Part shown: piece after piece, positions 35,869-48,448 of the stretch
Numbering within the stretch: the first letter of the stretch is position 1
Layout: every line of letters begins with the position of its first letter
Notes under the pieces: model-generated
The model's database searches: none
The model's input: only the letters and a program-made list of their open reading frames with translations
What the model was told of the DNA's origin: nothing
DNA from: Rhyacichthys aspro
Lineage: Eukaryota > Chordata > Actinopteri > Gobiiformes > Rhyacichthyidae
Reading direction: 5' to 3'
Assembly: GCA_036850595.1 (NCBI GenBank)
Contig: CM072152.1
Coordinates: 16,815,207 to 16,879,206, forward strand
DNA: 64,000 nucleotides
Translations under genes and position numbers: made by a program

Positions 35869-36476
35869 CAATTTTCAAACCCATTTTAGTTCAGGGGCCA
35901 CATACAGCCCAATTTGTTCTGAAGTGGGCTGATCAATTAAATAGTAGCGGCAACTCAATTTTTTTCCCTTTTAGTGCAGTTACATGATAATGTCAGTTCT
36001 CTCATCAATTGCAACCGAAAAAGGCTAATGTTAGTAAAAGCTTATTTCTTCACAGGCACATGATTTCTGCAGCCTTCAGTACCCTCACTATATGGCTTTG
36101 ATGCTAATGCTTTTTTGCTAGCAAACTATCAATGCTGCATCACTGACCTCTCGGCTACAGGTCACTGAGCAGTGTTGTATGCTCAGACCCGCTAACAATT
36201 CATCTCTCTTGGGTGCCACAGGGGTAATTTTGACAGCAAAAGAGTAATTGCATTGCTTCCATCTGCTCTTTAATCTCAGAGTTGTGTTATCTCTTACTAA
36301 AATAATGCAACCTCCAGTGGTTAAATTAATAAGAGGTATTACTTAAACACTACTTTAAACATGGCGGTTAATGTCTTCTATGTAATTTTCACACTTTCCA
36401 AAATTATCCCACGGCTGGATTGTACCCTCTGGGAGGCTGGTTTTGGCCTCTGATCTGGATGTTTGACACACTCCAG
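35869..36476. mobile_element. Degenerate hAT-like element
   Basis: The left end reads CAATTTTCAAACCC, then TCAGGGGCCACATACAGCCC. The right end, on the opposite strand, reads GTGTGTCAAACATCC, then GAGGCCAAAACCAGCCTCC. Near-mirrored ends with GTGTCAAAC and the phrases 'GGGGCCACATACAG' and 'GGGAGGCTGGTTTTGGCCTC' are typical, from memory, of a common fish hAT family. No convincing 8-bp duplication remains and no transposase frame is open, so the copy is old. Boundaries are approximate. Confidence 0.55.
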
Positions 36477-39400
36477 GTACAGCTGAACAATCATTTTTGA
36501 ATTTAATATTTCAATAAATTCCTAGCTTCTTTTTTAGTTGCTGGGTTTCCATAAAATGTAAAGGAAATAATTTGATGTAAATATTTGAATTTAATGAATC
36601 CTGAAACAAATTGCGTAAATTGAAAAGAAGTTTGTGTGACGTCAGACACGTGTGAAATTAAATTTTGCAGAACCTTACAGAAAAGTTAAAATAGCTTTTC
36701 ATCCATTTTGTGTAGGGAACTTGTATAATACTGTCTCTTTCTTTTGTCCTGTGTCTGTCATTTTTACCCGTCAATTTTTGCAGTGTGTGACATTCATACA
36801 AACCTAAAGTTAAACAGTAAACAGTTAAACAGGGCAGCTGCTGACCTCATTACTGGTGCTCAGAAGAGGAGGGAGAAAATGAAAAGGTGACGATAACCAT
36901 CAAGACTTGTGATGGATGAGGAGTGAGACGGAGGAAGTAAGTGGCTGTGCTGTCTTCACTGTGAATATTGTTACACTGACTCGCTGCTTTCACATGTCCA
37001 GATGTGCACAAGAAGACACACTTACTGAGGCCTAAAATAGTCTGACTATTTCAACACTGCCTTTGGTAACACAAAGTTGAGGAGAAAGCTCTTCTTCAGT
37101 AAATGTGCAGTGCTGACAGAACGACAGGTTTGGTTATTGAGAGGAAATAGAGATAGAAGCGATAGCTCGGGCCCTTCTGGTGATGGACAGGCTGCTGTGT
37201 GTGCTGGATACACACACCAGGTTTGTCAAAGCTTTAATATGCTTTTACATATATACGTATGGATCTGTCTAACGGGTGATCCTTTGTGTCCTAATTTGCC
37301 TGAAAGGAAGCTATGAGTGTGGATTATATGAAAGTGGAAAGCTTTGATTTGTTTAAATCCATGCTCCGTTCTGAGCAAGCTAATGCCACAGAGCTCCGGG
37401 TCAGCTTCTGTCTCTTTTAATGCTATTGCTTTATTGCTGCCATTATGCTCCATCCCCTCTTCAGCCTCATGCCCTGCAGCTACTATTGTCCTTGTTTGTG
37501 ACCTATTTAAACGACCTGGACTCCAGACAACACAACTTGTGGCTACTGTATTGTTTTGACAAAAAAATACTAATTTGATCATTCTCAAGTATTTTTTGAT
37601 TAAAACAATTCCCCTGTTTTCCATCTTCAAGTGATTTCAGCTTATTGCTTTATCCTTTGGACATTGCAAGACTATAAAGGCAGGGACAGTTGTTTTAGAG
37701 AATATATAACTCAACACTGAAATGACTCATTCCACTAAGCACAAATGTATTTTATTTTATGCACTCGTTTGCCTGAACACATAACACTCTCTACTTGTCA
37801 CAGCCTTATACCTATACCTAATAGTATTTCAGAAAGAAACAAATGCTGTCATCCTCGATGTGAGCTCATCTTTTTTGATATATTACAACAGATCAGTTTG
37901 TCCAAAGAAAAGAAAAATAACAGACTAGAGCACACTTTTGTTATAAATGAGGTAGAGGTTTGTATCTGTTCTGAAGATACAAGGACAGATAACAAGAATT
38001 CAGTTCTCATGCACAAATATGTATGTGTATAATGAAAAGTGTTTTGTTTTACTGGAAATGTCAAAAGACGTCGGGCAGTTGTCTCAGACCCAGGCAACTC
38101 CATTAATAGCTAGCCAAGTCGATGTTGTACATAAATGCTACAAATGCTGCAAGTGGAGGCACTGAGGGAATCTAAAAGCTAGTTTACCAGTACAGAGCTG
38201 CCAGGCACAAGGCTTACAGCAGGACCCTCCTGATTGCACTCTTTATCGTTTGTGCCTCATTGTTATTGCTTTCAGAGGGGTTTTGTATCATACTGTTTGC
38301 TGATCCTCTGGAACATTAGGAATGTCAGGCATATCAGATTTTTGAAGCTACTAAATATAGCCTTGTAAGCTTTTCATGAATTTCAAAAAAATCCATTTGC
38401 CCGATAAGACAACCTTACTGTCCTTTCTTTGTCTGTATGCACAACATTGTGTAGCTGCTGTATTCAAACAGTATTAGGCTGACCACTACCTGATCTGAAT
38501 ACAGGGGTCACTGAGAGGTCACGCTGACAGACTGCTTGCTTTGCGGTTTAAGTTGTTTGCCAGTGTTGTACCACAGTGAATCAGCTTCATTTAGTTATGA
38601 CATTGTGCTTAATGGTAATGTTAGTAAAAAAAATACAGTATATAGGAAATAATTTGTGCAGATTGAATCAAATTTACAGTGAGTGCAATGAATGTTTATC
38701 TGGAGACAACTGTAAGAGAACTACAAAACTTAAGCATGAGAACGGTTCACATGTTTTGATCTCATGATATATAAAAGACTGACATCTGGATCCAATACTT
38801 CCAAGCCATGGATAAACATGGCACATTTTTTTTTTTTTTTTTTTTAATTTTTTAATGACAACAGATGTTTAAATAATGAAAGAAAAGGCTGATAAATCGT
38901 TGAGGTGAATAGTCTTTAGTATGCAGGTTCACTGTAGTGTTTCAAATATTCTGGGGTTAGCTTCTTCCAACAGGATGAGTTGATGTGGCTAATGCCATGT
39001 AATTATAATTTAGTGTCCCTTGAGGCCCAGTTTTATGCATTTCATGGTCATTTAGTTTGCTCTGTGTTTGCATACTTGTCGAAAGACCATGGAAAATTAT
39101 TACTTGTCTCACTTTGCAACATTTATTTTATGCTTTTAAATATTTGTGCTTCTTGTTTATTTTTTATACTGTTTGTGAAAATATAGCATGAAATAATGGA
39201 CCAATAAACTGTGATGTTTATGGACTCAGAAGTTAGTACCATTGTTATTTCAGGAACAGCAGGAACCGTAAGGTGTTGCTACAGCATATGTAGCTTGTGA
39301 TGCTAATGCTGGAAAGCATTGGAGACCTTCATTAATCATTTGTAAAACACACTGAAGAGTGCTTTTCTAGGAGAAAAACGCTCAACGCTCAGCTATAAAG

Positions 39401-42400
39401 CTATCAGCTGTGAACTAACTTTTAATCACACCAGCTTTACTTCACTATAGAGTATTGTAGGTCATCAAATCTGGTTTAACAGAGTATCTGAATGAATGGT
39501 AAACTTTTAGAAGAACTAGTCAAAGAAACCGAAGTGTTCCAGAATAATAATGGTAAAGTGTAAACTCTTGTAGGCAGCCATCTTTTCTGCTCAAAATTCA
39601 TGCGGTAATTTATTCTGTCTTTGTGTAAAATACTCCATTGCTTGTAAGTTGCCAGCTATAATTTAGATGCAAAGCAGCACTTTAAATATGTAGTGTTTTA
39701 TTAGAACAACTGTGTATTAGGTTCACATCCCTCATATTCTTGCACCTTCACAGTGGACAAGTCCGTGCAGCATCCACAGTGTTCAGGGGTCAACAGCTCA
39801 ACACAATCACACTAATCACACTGTGCAGCTCAGAATTTAATTAAATTCATTAAAAATGAAAATGCAATAAGGTTTACTATAATAAGTACATTGTAGGGCT
39901 TTTCACTGCTTCATCTTTGACAGGCTTTGCATAATGTGTGTCCAAGCGTGTCTAGTGTGTGTGGTATCATCATCCTGTTTCAAAGAGCTCTGTTGTATGG
40001 TTTGTTTTTTCAAAAGCCCTTTGGCTTTAGTAGAATGATTCTTGTACAGGCAAGCACTGTGTTGTCATGAAACAGTATTGTTGTGCTCATGTTGCTGTCC
40101 TGTTACTCACTTCCTTGTCTATTGAGTGTATCTTCCAACAATGCATGTTAAAAGTGAAATGTTTCTGCTCATGTTACACATTTATATTCAGAATCCATGC
40201 CCTGAGAAAGTAGGACGTCCCTAATTTTGACAGGCAGCTGTAAACGCCTGTGCCTAAGGCTGTGTGAGTGACGCATTACAAGCCTGATTGCATCTCCTCA
40301 ACTTAGAGCAGAGAAATTTTTTGTAGTGATGAGTGATGAGTTTCTTTTTGATTGCTGTGTATTGTAAACGAGCAGCCTTGTCTCTCTGGGACTGAAAATA
40401 GAGTGACTGTGTGCATTCATTTCAGTCAAAGCAAATGCAATCCTGCAACCTTGATTTTATACTGTCAGTCGATGGCCACATTGAAAATGCAGGCGTCATT
40501 TTTTAATTCAGATTAGATTCAGATTTTGTTAAACTATTTAAACTATCTGACTCTCACTGTGTGGAACGTTTTCCACTCTGTTCTGACCTGAGGGCGCAAA
40601 AATCAATTAATAAAATTATAGCAAGCACTAGTTGTAACGATAGAATACAATTTTTATGGTAATGTTTAAACAAGAAACATCAGGATTTCTACAGAGTGTG
40701 AAGGAAGGGATTTCAGACCCATTTCACAGACATGTGAACATTTTTCCTGCAGGCTGTCCAGGTTGAAATCAAACTTATGAATAGCCATTTCAGACATAGA
40801 AACAGGTAAAAATGTGGTATTCCATTTATTTTTAATTGCACATATCCCACATATTTATTATTCAGTATCCTGAGAATTACCACAAAGATTTACTGACTTT
40901 GACCTTTGAACCTTAGCCGTTCTTGCTACACATTAACAATTGTGTAGTGGATACACGACTGCTGTTAGATTTTAAATAAAACAAAACTTATAGAGAAAAA
41001 CCCTTATCTGACTTTGTATTTGTATGTGCATGTTTAGTCTTTGTTTTAGAGAGCTGTGTTGCATAGGTGTGATGTCTGATACATTTCCACTTTTTCCCTG
41101 AGTTCAGGAAACCAACCCAGTGACTAAATTGGGGACTGAGGGAGGCGATATTACAGTAATCTAAAGCAGAGTGACGGGACCATGAATCAGAGGCCATACA
41201 AAATCACCTCGGTCGCTTTCTCATTCCTTTCCTCTTTCTGTAACCCCCTCCCCTTTTGCCCCTCGCTCCATAAGCATCACCTAGCATGGAGGCTGTCTCC
41301 ATGGTGATGGCAAGGTCACCTTCAATAGAGAGAAAAAGTCAGGAAAGAATGACATTTGAGCTTTTTAATGTTTGCATTTAAAGACTAAAGTAAGGAGACA
41401 ACAATGCAGCAAAATGAATGGTTGGGGAATAAGGGGAAGAGAGATGTCAAATGTGATGGAGAAAGAGTGGGGAAGGCAACAAACTGAACAGCAGTGATAA
41501 AGGGACAGATGGGGGAAGGGTGCCTAAACAAAACAACCACAATGTTATGCAAAATACAGGCTTATGTTGAGACTAATCCTAAAGAAACACAGGCACTGAG
41601 CGCTGTTAGTGCACTACCTTTGAGAGAGCCCCAGTTTACCTGAACCAAGTCACTGATCGGCTCCAAGAAGCCAGCTGGCAGCTGCTTTACACCGGCTTCA
41701 CACATGCACCACTCCTGCACTCCCTTCATCATGTCTCTTTGTATGTTGTCTCCACCTGATCTCCATCTGCCACTCTCTGTCCAGTCTCACAGTCAGGGGC
41801 TTAAAGATTTTTAAATACTGAGCTGTGAAAATAAAAGGATATGTATGTTTTCTGATTGTGTGAATATCCAAATGCAATTGTTTATATTGCTCTAGTTACG
41901 CGTTTAAGTTTGTAGTTAATCCAAATATAACCTTTTGCTATTAAAGCAGTGTCAAATCAATGTAAGTCAAACAATGGACAAAAAACAACAACATGGGTAA
42001 TAATGTACAATGGTGCACTTAGATAAATCACAATTTATCAATGAAATTATAATTAGAGGGTCATAGTTTTAAAATAGAAGTGACACAGAATAAAAAAAAC
42101 AGCAGTAAAACGTCTTGAGGGGTAAAATTAATCTTCATGACCAAATGGGAAACCTGCCTTTATTTTTGTATATCTGTGTGGAATAAAAAGGTGCTTTATC
42201 GTCATCAACAGGCAGATGGTTATATGACATGCAGACACTTCTTCCTAGACTACAACTGTGACATTGTTGTATCGTAAATATTAAACCTGTAATATGCCTC
42301 ACACAGTATGAAAGTTCACCAGATCTGCTTCTATCTGACGGCAGTCCCAGCTCAGACCCCCAGCCGAGTGCACTGGAGGTGGCCTTCGTCAGGGCACATC

Positions 42401-44400
42401 AATATTTCAGGCACTCTTAGCACTGGCATTGGTGGAGGTAGACACAGCGCTCAGAGCTCTGGGGGAGGTGACGAGAGAAGGGCTGGTCAGACAGAATGGG
42501 AAGGGTATAGGACAGTCACGGATAGTGTGATAGAGGGGTAACTGGACGAGGTCAAATGATTTTGAGTGTTACAAAAGGGCAGAAGGGAAAGTGTTGAATA
42601 AAATATATGATATGTGATATGATATCAAATAAAGTAAAAAATGGGTGAATGAACAGGACTTAATCTTTCTAAAGATAGAGAAAAATGAAAAAATAATTGT
42701 GGTGGTGCTAACAACTGCTGTATTTCGGACCCTTTGTTTGAGCAGAACATTCAGCAGTTAATTATGTAATGAAACCAAGCCAAGAGCACACAGGACGAGA
42801 TGAGAACAGGGAAAGACAAATAAAGATGGTGACTGGATAGAAAGTATTGAGAGGAAGTAGACTTAGTTGCAGGTGCATGTCTCTGACTCCAGAAGACCTC
42901 AGAGCCGCCTCACTCATCACCCCTGTGGCCTTTTGTCTCAGTGTCAAGGAGCTGCACTGGCCGACTGTTGCTACAGCTACAGCTGCTGCCACAATAGTGG
43001 TCATTAGGGGTTGTTGCCATAGAGCACGGAGGTTCCCGGGGGCAACACAAGGCAGGCTCTTCCGATGTCGTGGTTATTTGTGGAAGTGATGACAGAGCAT
43101 TTGGATGTGACTCTCATTTTGCTAAAGATCTCTCAAACAGAACACAAATGACAGTTCCTTGCTGCATTGACACTTACAGTCAGAATGTGTAGTGGGATGC
43201 AATCCACCAGGACATCAGTGTCCTAATGTTTGTATTTTTATTCATGCAATTAATGCAATTAGGAGGCATCATATAAAATGTAAAGGCTGGAGTAATTTTA
43301 GCCTTTTTTATAAATGTATCAGCCACTCATTTGCCTGAGTTTTCTCTCCTGTTTTTAAATACTTTCAGTACACTCTTTATCCTAAGTGATGTCTCAATTT
43401 CGTACCTGATAGGTTCATGGATAAGATGTACAGCAGGAAAACTGCAATGCGATCAATAAATGAATCAGTATTTGAACGCTTTTTAAACTAATGGTGATAA
43501 ACAGCCTGGTATCGCACAGAATCATCAGAGACAGATCTAAGATTGGCATATTTTTTAAATTTGTCACTGGTGATGAACCAGTCAGAGAAGTATGTCAGAG
43601 AAAAATAACTTCTAGGGGACAAGAAGTGGAGCATGAAGTGGAGCAGGAAAGTAGCACTCACAGAGCAAAGCTAAACCAAGCCTCTTTCAGTGTTCTCCCT
43701 GGAGCCAGCTTCAGTTTCACTGTAACAATGACCGGTCCGATATCTCACTGCAACAAGGATGACTGATGATGCCCTATTACAGCACAAAACATAAGAGCAC
43801 GCTAAGTGACCCCTGACCTGCAAGTGTGCACATACCATTTAAGAGAAACAGTAGTTAATGCTTAGGCTTTTTTTACCTGGAGCCGATACATTTTCTATTT
43901 CCAACCAGCCTCAGAAAACTTTTATTATGGGTTTGTCCTTATGCTTCGTGATTGGTCAAACTAGCTGCAACTAAGCCTTATAATGTTGTATTATTGTATT
44001 ATTATACACTCTCTAGCAATGCTAAAAGACATAAAAATCAAAAGAGAGGAAAGTTCATTAGCAGAGTGTTTTCATTGCTGATCTCATTCAGTGTCTACCA
44101 AATAAACAGGTTACGTTCGAGAGTGAATCCCTACAAAGTGAATTATGGGGGGCACTACTCAGAGTCAAACTACATTTACTGAATAAATGGATAAGGACAA
44201 ACATTTTTCATTGAAGTGTAAGAGGATGGTGGGGAGGTGGGCTCTGCCATGTTAACTTATCTGAAAAGTAGTCTCTGAGTTCATCTTTCCATTTGTAATA
44301 TGAGTGTGAGAAGAATAGCTGGATTAAGGATGGTGTGGAGCTTTAGAGTTGAAGCAGACCGGTCAGTCAGATCAAAGGAGTTTTCTCTGTGATCAGCTGG
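36477..44400. other. Non-coding DNA (within the proposed intron)
   Basis: A T tract at 38826-38845 is the only clear repeat. A mildly GC-richer stretch at about 42330-43080 is open in several frames on both strands, without splice support or a family signature. Otherwise nothing recognised. Confidence 0.45.
38826..38845. repeat. Poly(T) tract
   Basis: Twenty consecutive T residues. Confidence 0.95.
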
Positions 44401-44551
44401 CAGTGTGAGCAAAAAGAATAAGAGACGAAAAAAACCAGGCAGGACAGAAGAGACGGATTTTCAAAAAAAAAAGAAAGGGACAGACACGATCCTTTTGAAA
44501 GGATTCCCATGGGTGATTAAAATCCTTGACAAATGCACTTTTCACAAACAC

Positions 44552-44559
<8 letters not shown>

Positions 44560-44616
<57 letters not shown>
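44560..44616. repeat. (TA)n microsatellite
   Basis: About 57 bases of TA with one C interruption. It produces an artefactual Tyr-Ile repeat ORF on the plus strand (44405-44653). Confidence 0.95.
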
Positions 44617-44619
<3 letters not shown>

Positions 44620-44789
44620 CGTATGTGTCATGCAGTTACATAATTTACAGTGATAGTAAGGAGCTGCCAATAGACCTTAAGAGTGCACACATTTGACCTG
44701 AGCATAGGGTTGTCTACATCAGTCAGTAGAAAGTGTGTCACCGGAGTGTTAGGCAAATGTAACGGGTCTTATATCGCTTCAATAGACCA

Positions 44790-44815
44790 ACACACACACA
44801 CACAAACACACACAC
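44790..44815. repeat. (CA)n microsatellite
   Basis: CA dinucleotides with one A insertion. Confidence 0.9.
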
Positions 44816-45915
44816 TTTATTCAGGCCTCCCAGTAAGCACTTACTGTTACTGTCATTGCAAGCCGTGCCCAAAGAAAAGCAGAGTGCATGATCCACTATG
44901 AAAGGTTTGACCAAACTTGGCCCGCAGTCAAAATCCACTGTGCCAGTCTACTAAGCACTGCTCAGTCAGTGGACGTGTTTTTCCTTGGATGACCCAAAAG
45001 CAATAAGGATTGGATAAAGTGACAGAACAGAAAAGAACAGGTACAATCAAATGTTAGACCAGAATTGAGCGTGTTTTCCTGCAACAGACCTGGAGCTGGT
45101 AAGATTCAGTAGTAATAGAACCATTCAACTGGAAAACAGTGAGAACCAATTTAGCTCAATATACAATAACATCTCCACACACCATTGTGTTTTCAATGCT
45201 TTTTAATCAATCAGGTGGTGCTCTCAGATGAAACAGAAAAAGGAACTCACAGACAACACAGTGAACTACTTCCTAATTTAAGATAAATGTAGTGACAAAG
45301 CCTAAAGATGATGTGTATGAGCTCAGACATTTGGTCAGTGACTCCCAGGGGAGATCACAGCAGAGGTCAGCAGCACACTTCCTCATACCACTGCCATTGT
45401 GTGGAAGACAAAAACAAAACCAAGAAACAACAGTTTATTTAATACATTATATTTAGTACTCAATGCAGCACTAGTTTGAATATGTAAAGCAACTTAAAGG
45501 ACACGCTACTTCTTGTCTACATAATCGTGCTGATTACATCACAAATGTCATCATTTATGAGTGAGGAAATGTTTCTTTCAGTTTCCCACTCATTTATTGC
45601 CTCACAAAGCATTTTCTGGTTCTTATCTGTGTATTCTTAATTGAAATGTTTTATCTATGTTTTTCTTGTTGCCTATGTCTCACAGGTAATTGATTTTCCA
45701 GCTTAAGCAAAAGATAAATTTTACCTCTTTGATAATCTAAACAGTAAGAGATTTGAACACAATGGAACATTATCAAATGTCTTTTTCACAAGTTAAAAAA
45801 AGATTGAAAATGGATATATAACCCTTGTAAGCATTTCTGCGTTAGATTTACATTGATATACTGTTCGTACACTCAGTACAGAGATAATTGAGGCTGTGTT
45901 TTTTCTGTCTTACAG

Positions 45916-45977
45916 GACTTCTTTCTGAGTGGGCTCCTCTCTAACCTTCACTACAAACTCTTCTGTCCTCCAAGAAG
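45916..45977 (+). other. Possible small alternative exon (62 bp)
   Basis: A strong acceptor (TTTTTTCTGTCTTACAG) and a donor AGAAG|GTACAC bracket 62 bases. In phase 0 they are open (DFFLSGLLSNLHYKLFCPP). Spliced from the phase-1 donor at 26865 they would read GLLSEWAPL and then stop. So if used in this gene it is an untranslated or frame-terminating (poison-type) exon. No other support. Confidence 0.2.
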
Positions 45978-48424
45978 GTACACTCAAACTTCTGTTTAGC
46001 AGCAGCCCTTAGGCCAATTATTAAGTTTTCAAGAGTCCAATAGAGACAGTGCTAATAAGGAAGTGACTTTTCAATAATGTTTTTGGATATATTAAAAAGC
46101 TCCAGGGCAGTAAGTTCATAGGTTAGAGAAGCCAGCGTTGTTGACCTTGTCTCGATTGAAGCATAATGGAAGCTTGAGGCATTTAGACTGAGCTTAGCTG
46201 TCAAACAAAAAAGAGTGGGAGGCAGAACTTGTTGTCCTTTATAGAAGATTATATTTCTCTGGGGCTTTTGTTTGCCAAAGGAAATGTTGATTAATGTCAA
46301 TCTATGATGTAAAATAGTTTGCATGAGAAGAACAGTGTACACTGTATCGTTGTTGTGTGCATGAAGGGCATGTTTTGTCATGCAGATGCATGGGCATCAT
46401 AGCCTGCAGAGCAGTGAGCACTGAGGGAACATAGACGTTGTGCTGAGCATCACGAATGGCCTCTGTGGGCTTCCCTGAGGTACAACACTGGGCTGTGATT
46501 TCACACTGGATTAGTTTCAGTTAAGGCACAAACCTCTTCTGCAGTCATTTTCAAAGAAGCACACTGTCTCATGCAGATTGTCAGACGTGCATTAAACGCT
46601 GATGTTGTTATAGTTGTGTCTATGTTACAATTGTAAATTAATGGTGACAGTAAAAGTGCTATTTAGTACCTTTAGTCCTTTAGTATGTCACCTCTGCCTG
46701 TGCTCTGCTACAGTAGCAACCATAGCTTAACAGTATTTTCATACTCAAATAAACAAATCAATATCTCTTTCCTGGTCAGGCCATTACTGTTTTTATGCTC
46801 CACTGAGCCATGGCACGTGTGACCCATTCATCGAATCAAAGGGTGAAGAAAACATCAGAGGCTGAAAAGTTTAAAAGTTACTATTAAATAGTTTAAGAAA
46901 GACACTGGTAAACACGTTGAACACAAATGCTGACCTCGGCACATATTGATTGGATCAATGGGAGACTGATGTTAGAAAGATAAGGCTAAAGATTCATATC
47001 AAAACTTAAAATGCTCATCATTTCAGTCAAAGATAAACCCTTATGCATCTTTCATATGAATGACCTATATTTAAACCAAGATCATGGTGATATCTGTGTG
47101 ATAGGCCTGAGCCTTATTTACAGTCACTTTGTCGCAGTCACACTTCATTTACATATCAGGACACTCAGTGGCTCCTGCTCAGCCTCATGAGATTTTAGTC
47201 AGCGCTTCAGTAAATTGATCATCCTGATATCCCAGACAGCGCTCTTAATTGCTATTACTACAGTGACACTGTGTGTTTGTTAATGTTCTGCTCTGAATCA
47301 AGTTAAAAAATGCCCGTTGTGTGTAGACAGTGAGCTTTATAGTACTGCCTTCAAGTATCTGTATGTGTTTACTCACTAAACACTCTTAATGTGAAGGATT
47401 TAGCAGAAAAGTAGAGACTTGTTCTTTAGCAGAAGAAGCTAAAGCTTTATAGTTTAAATCTAAGTTTTACACAAAGCCTCTCTTTTGTTTTCAGGCAAAT
47501 ACCACATAATCACTGGCAGATTTATTTATAGTATTTCATTTTTACTGCTTGGTAATAGTCATAGAGGCGTGCTCTTTCCAAAGCAATCTCATCAGCTACT
47601 TTACTACAGTCTATTCACTCTCTTAGAGATGCAATTTGAGCTCATTGCTGTTTTTAATTACCAATATTGTATTTTGGTATAATTAGACTGTATTGCACAC
47701 TGATGAACATAATCTTCATAAATCACATCCACCAAGCATTGAATTACTTATAAAAAAAACACCAAGGCTATTTGTATTCACCTATATATTCTAACTCTGT
47801 TCTGCTTGTATACCTATTCCATCTTTAACCTTACTCCCAATGGCCAGCCTCAGTATTGCGATAATAACCAAACACAAAACGTTTTCCCTAATCGAACACA
47901 GTAGAAGAAGAAGAAAGAAATGTTTATCCAACTGCTGACAGCACAAATCCAACTGACATTTATTTCCTCTTGTTGAATTACTGCAGAGGAGCTAAAGTGC
48001 TGACACCAGTAAAATGATGAGATGAACTGTTTCATGCTTCATCTGTCCCAGTTGTTGGTCCATATAGTCGTTCATTGAGTTATTAAAAACTGAGAACCAT
48101 TTTTTGCCATTTTCTTTTTGCCATTTTTTCCTCCTTTGTTTGGCTGACATAAATCTGTTCATTTGAACTGTTTTATCGTATAAAATCCAGCCAACAGTTG
48201 AATTTCAATTGTCTTGATCAAAGTTGAATGAAAGAGTTGAAAGCCATTGAAATCCAACACATGGAAACACTACATGTGTGAGTGAGTACTGTGTCCAGTT
48301 TGTGTAGGCATTGCATTAGCATGGTTTAATCCATAGCATGGCTTATTGGATACAAATCCTTCCCAAAGCCTTTTAAAGCCTTTTCATTTTTGCCCCCTCC
48401 CACCTATCCCTCCATCAGACAGAC

Positions 48425-48448
48425 TGATACTGTGATACTGTGATACTT
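48425..48448. repeat. Short 8-bp tandem repeat (TGATACTG)
   Basis: About three direct copies of TGATACTG. Confidence 0.8.

Noticed and set aside
37226..37630. 134-codon minus-strand ORF
   Set aside because: No recognisable domain, no splice context and ordinary intronic base composition.
44405..44653. ORF with a long Tyr-Ile repeat
   Set aside because: It is a translation of the TA microsatellite.
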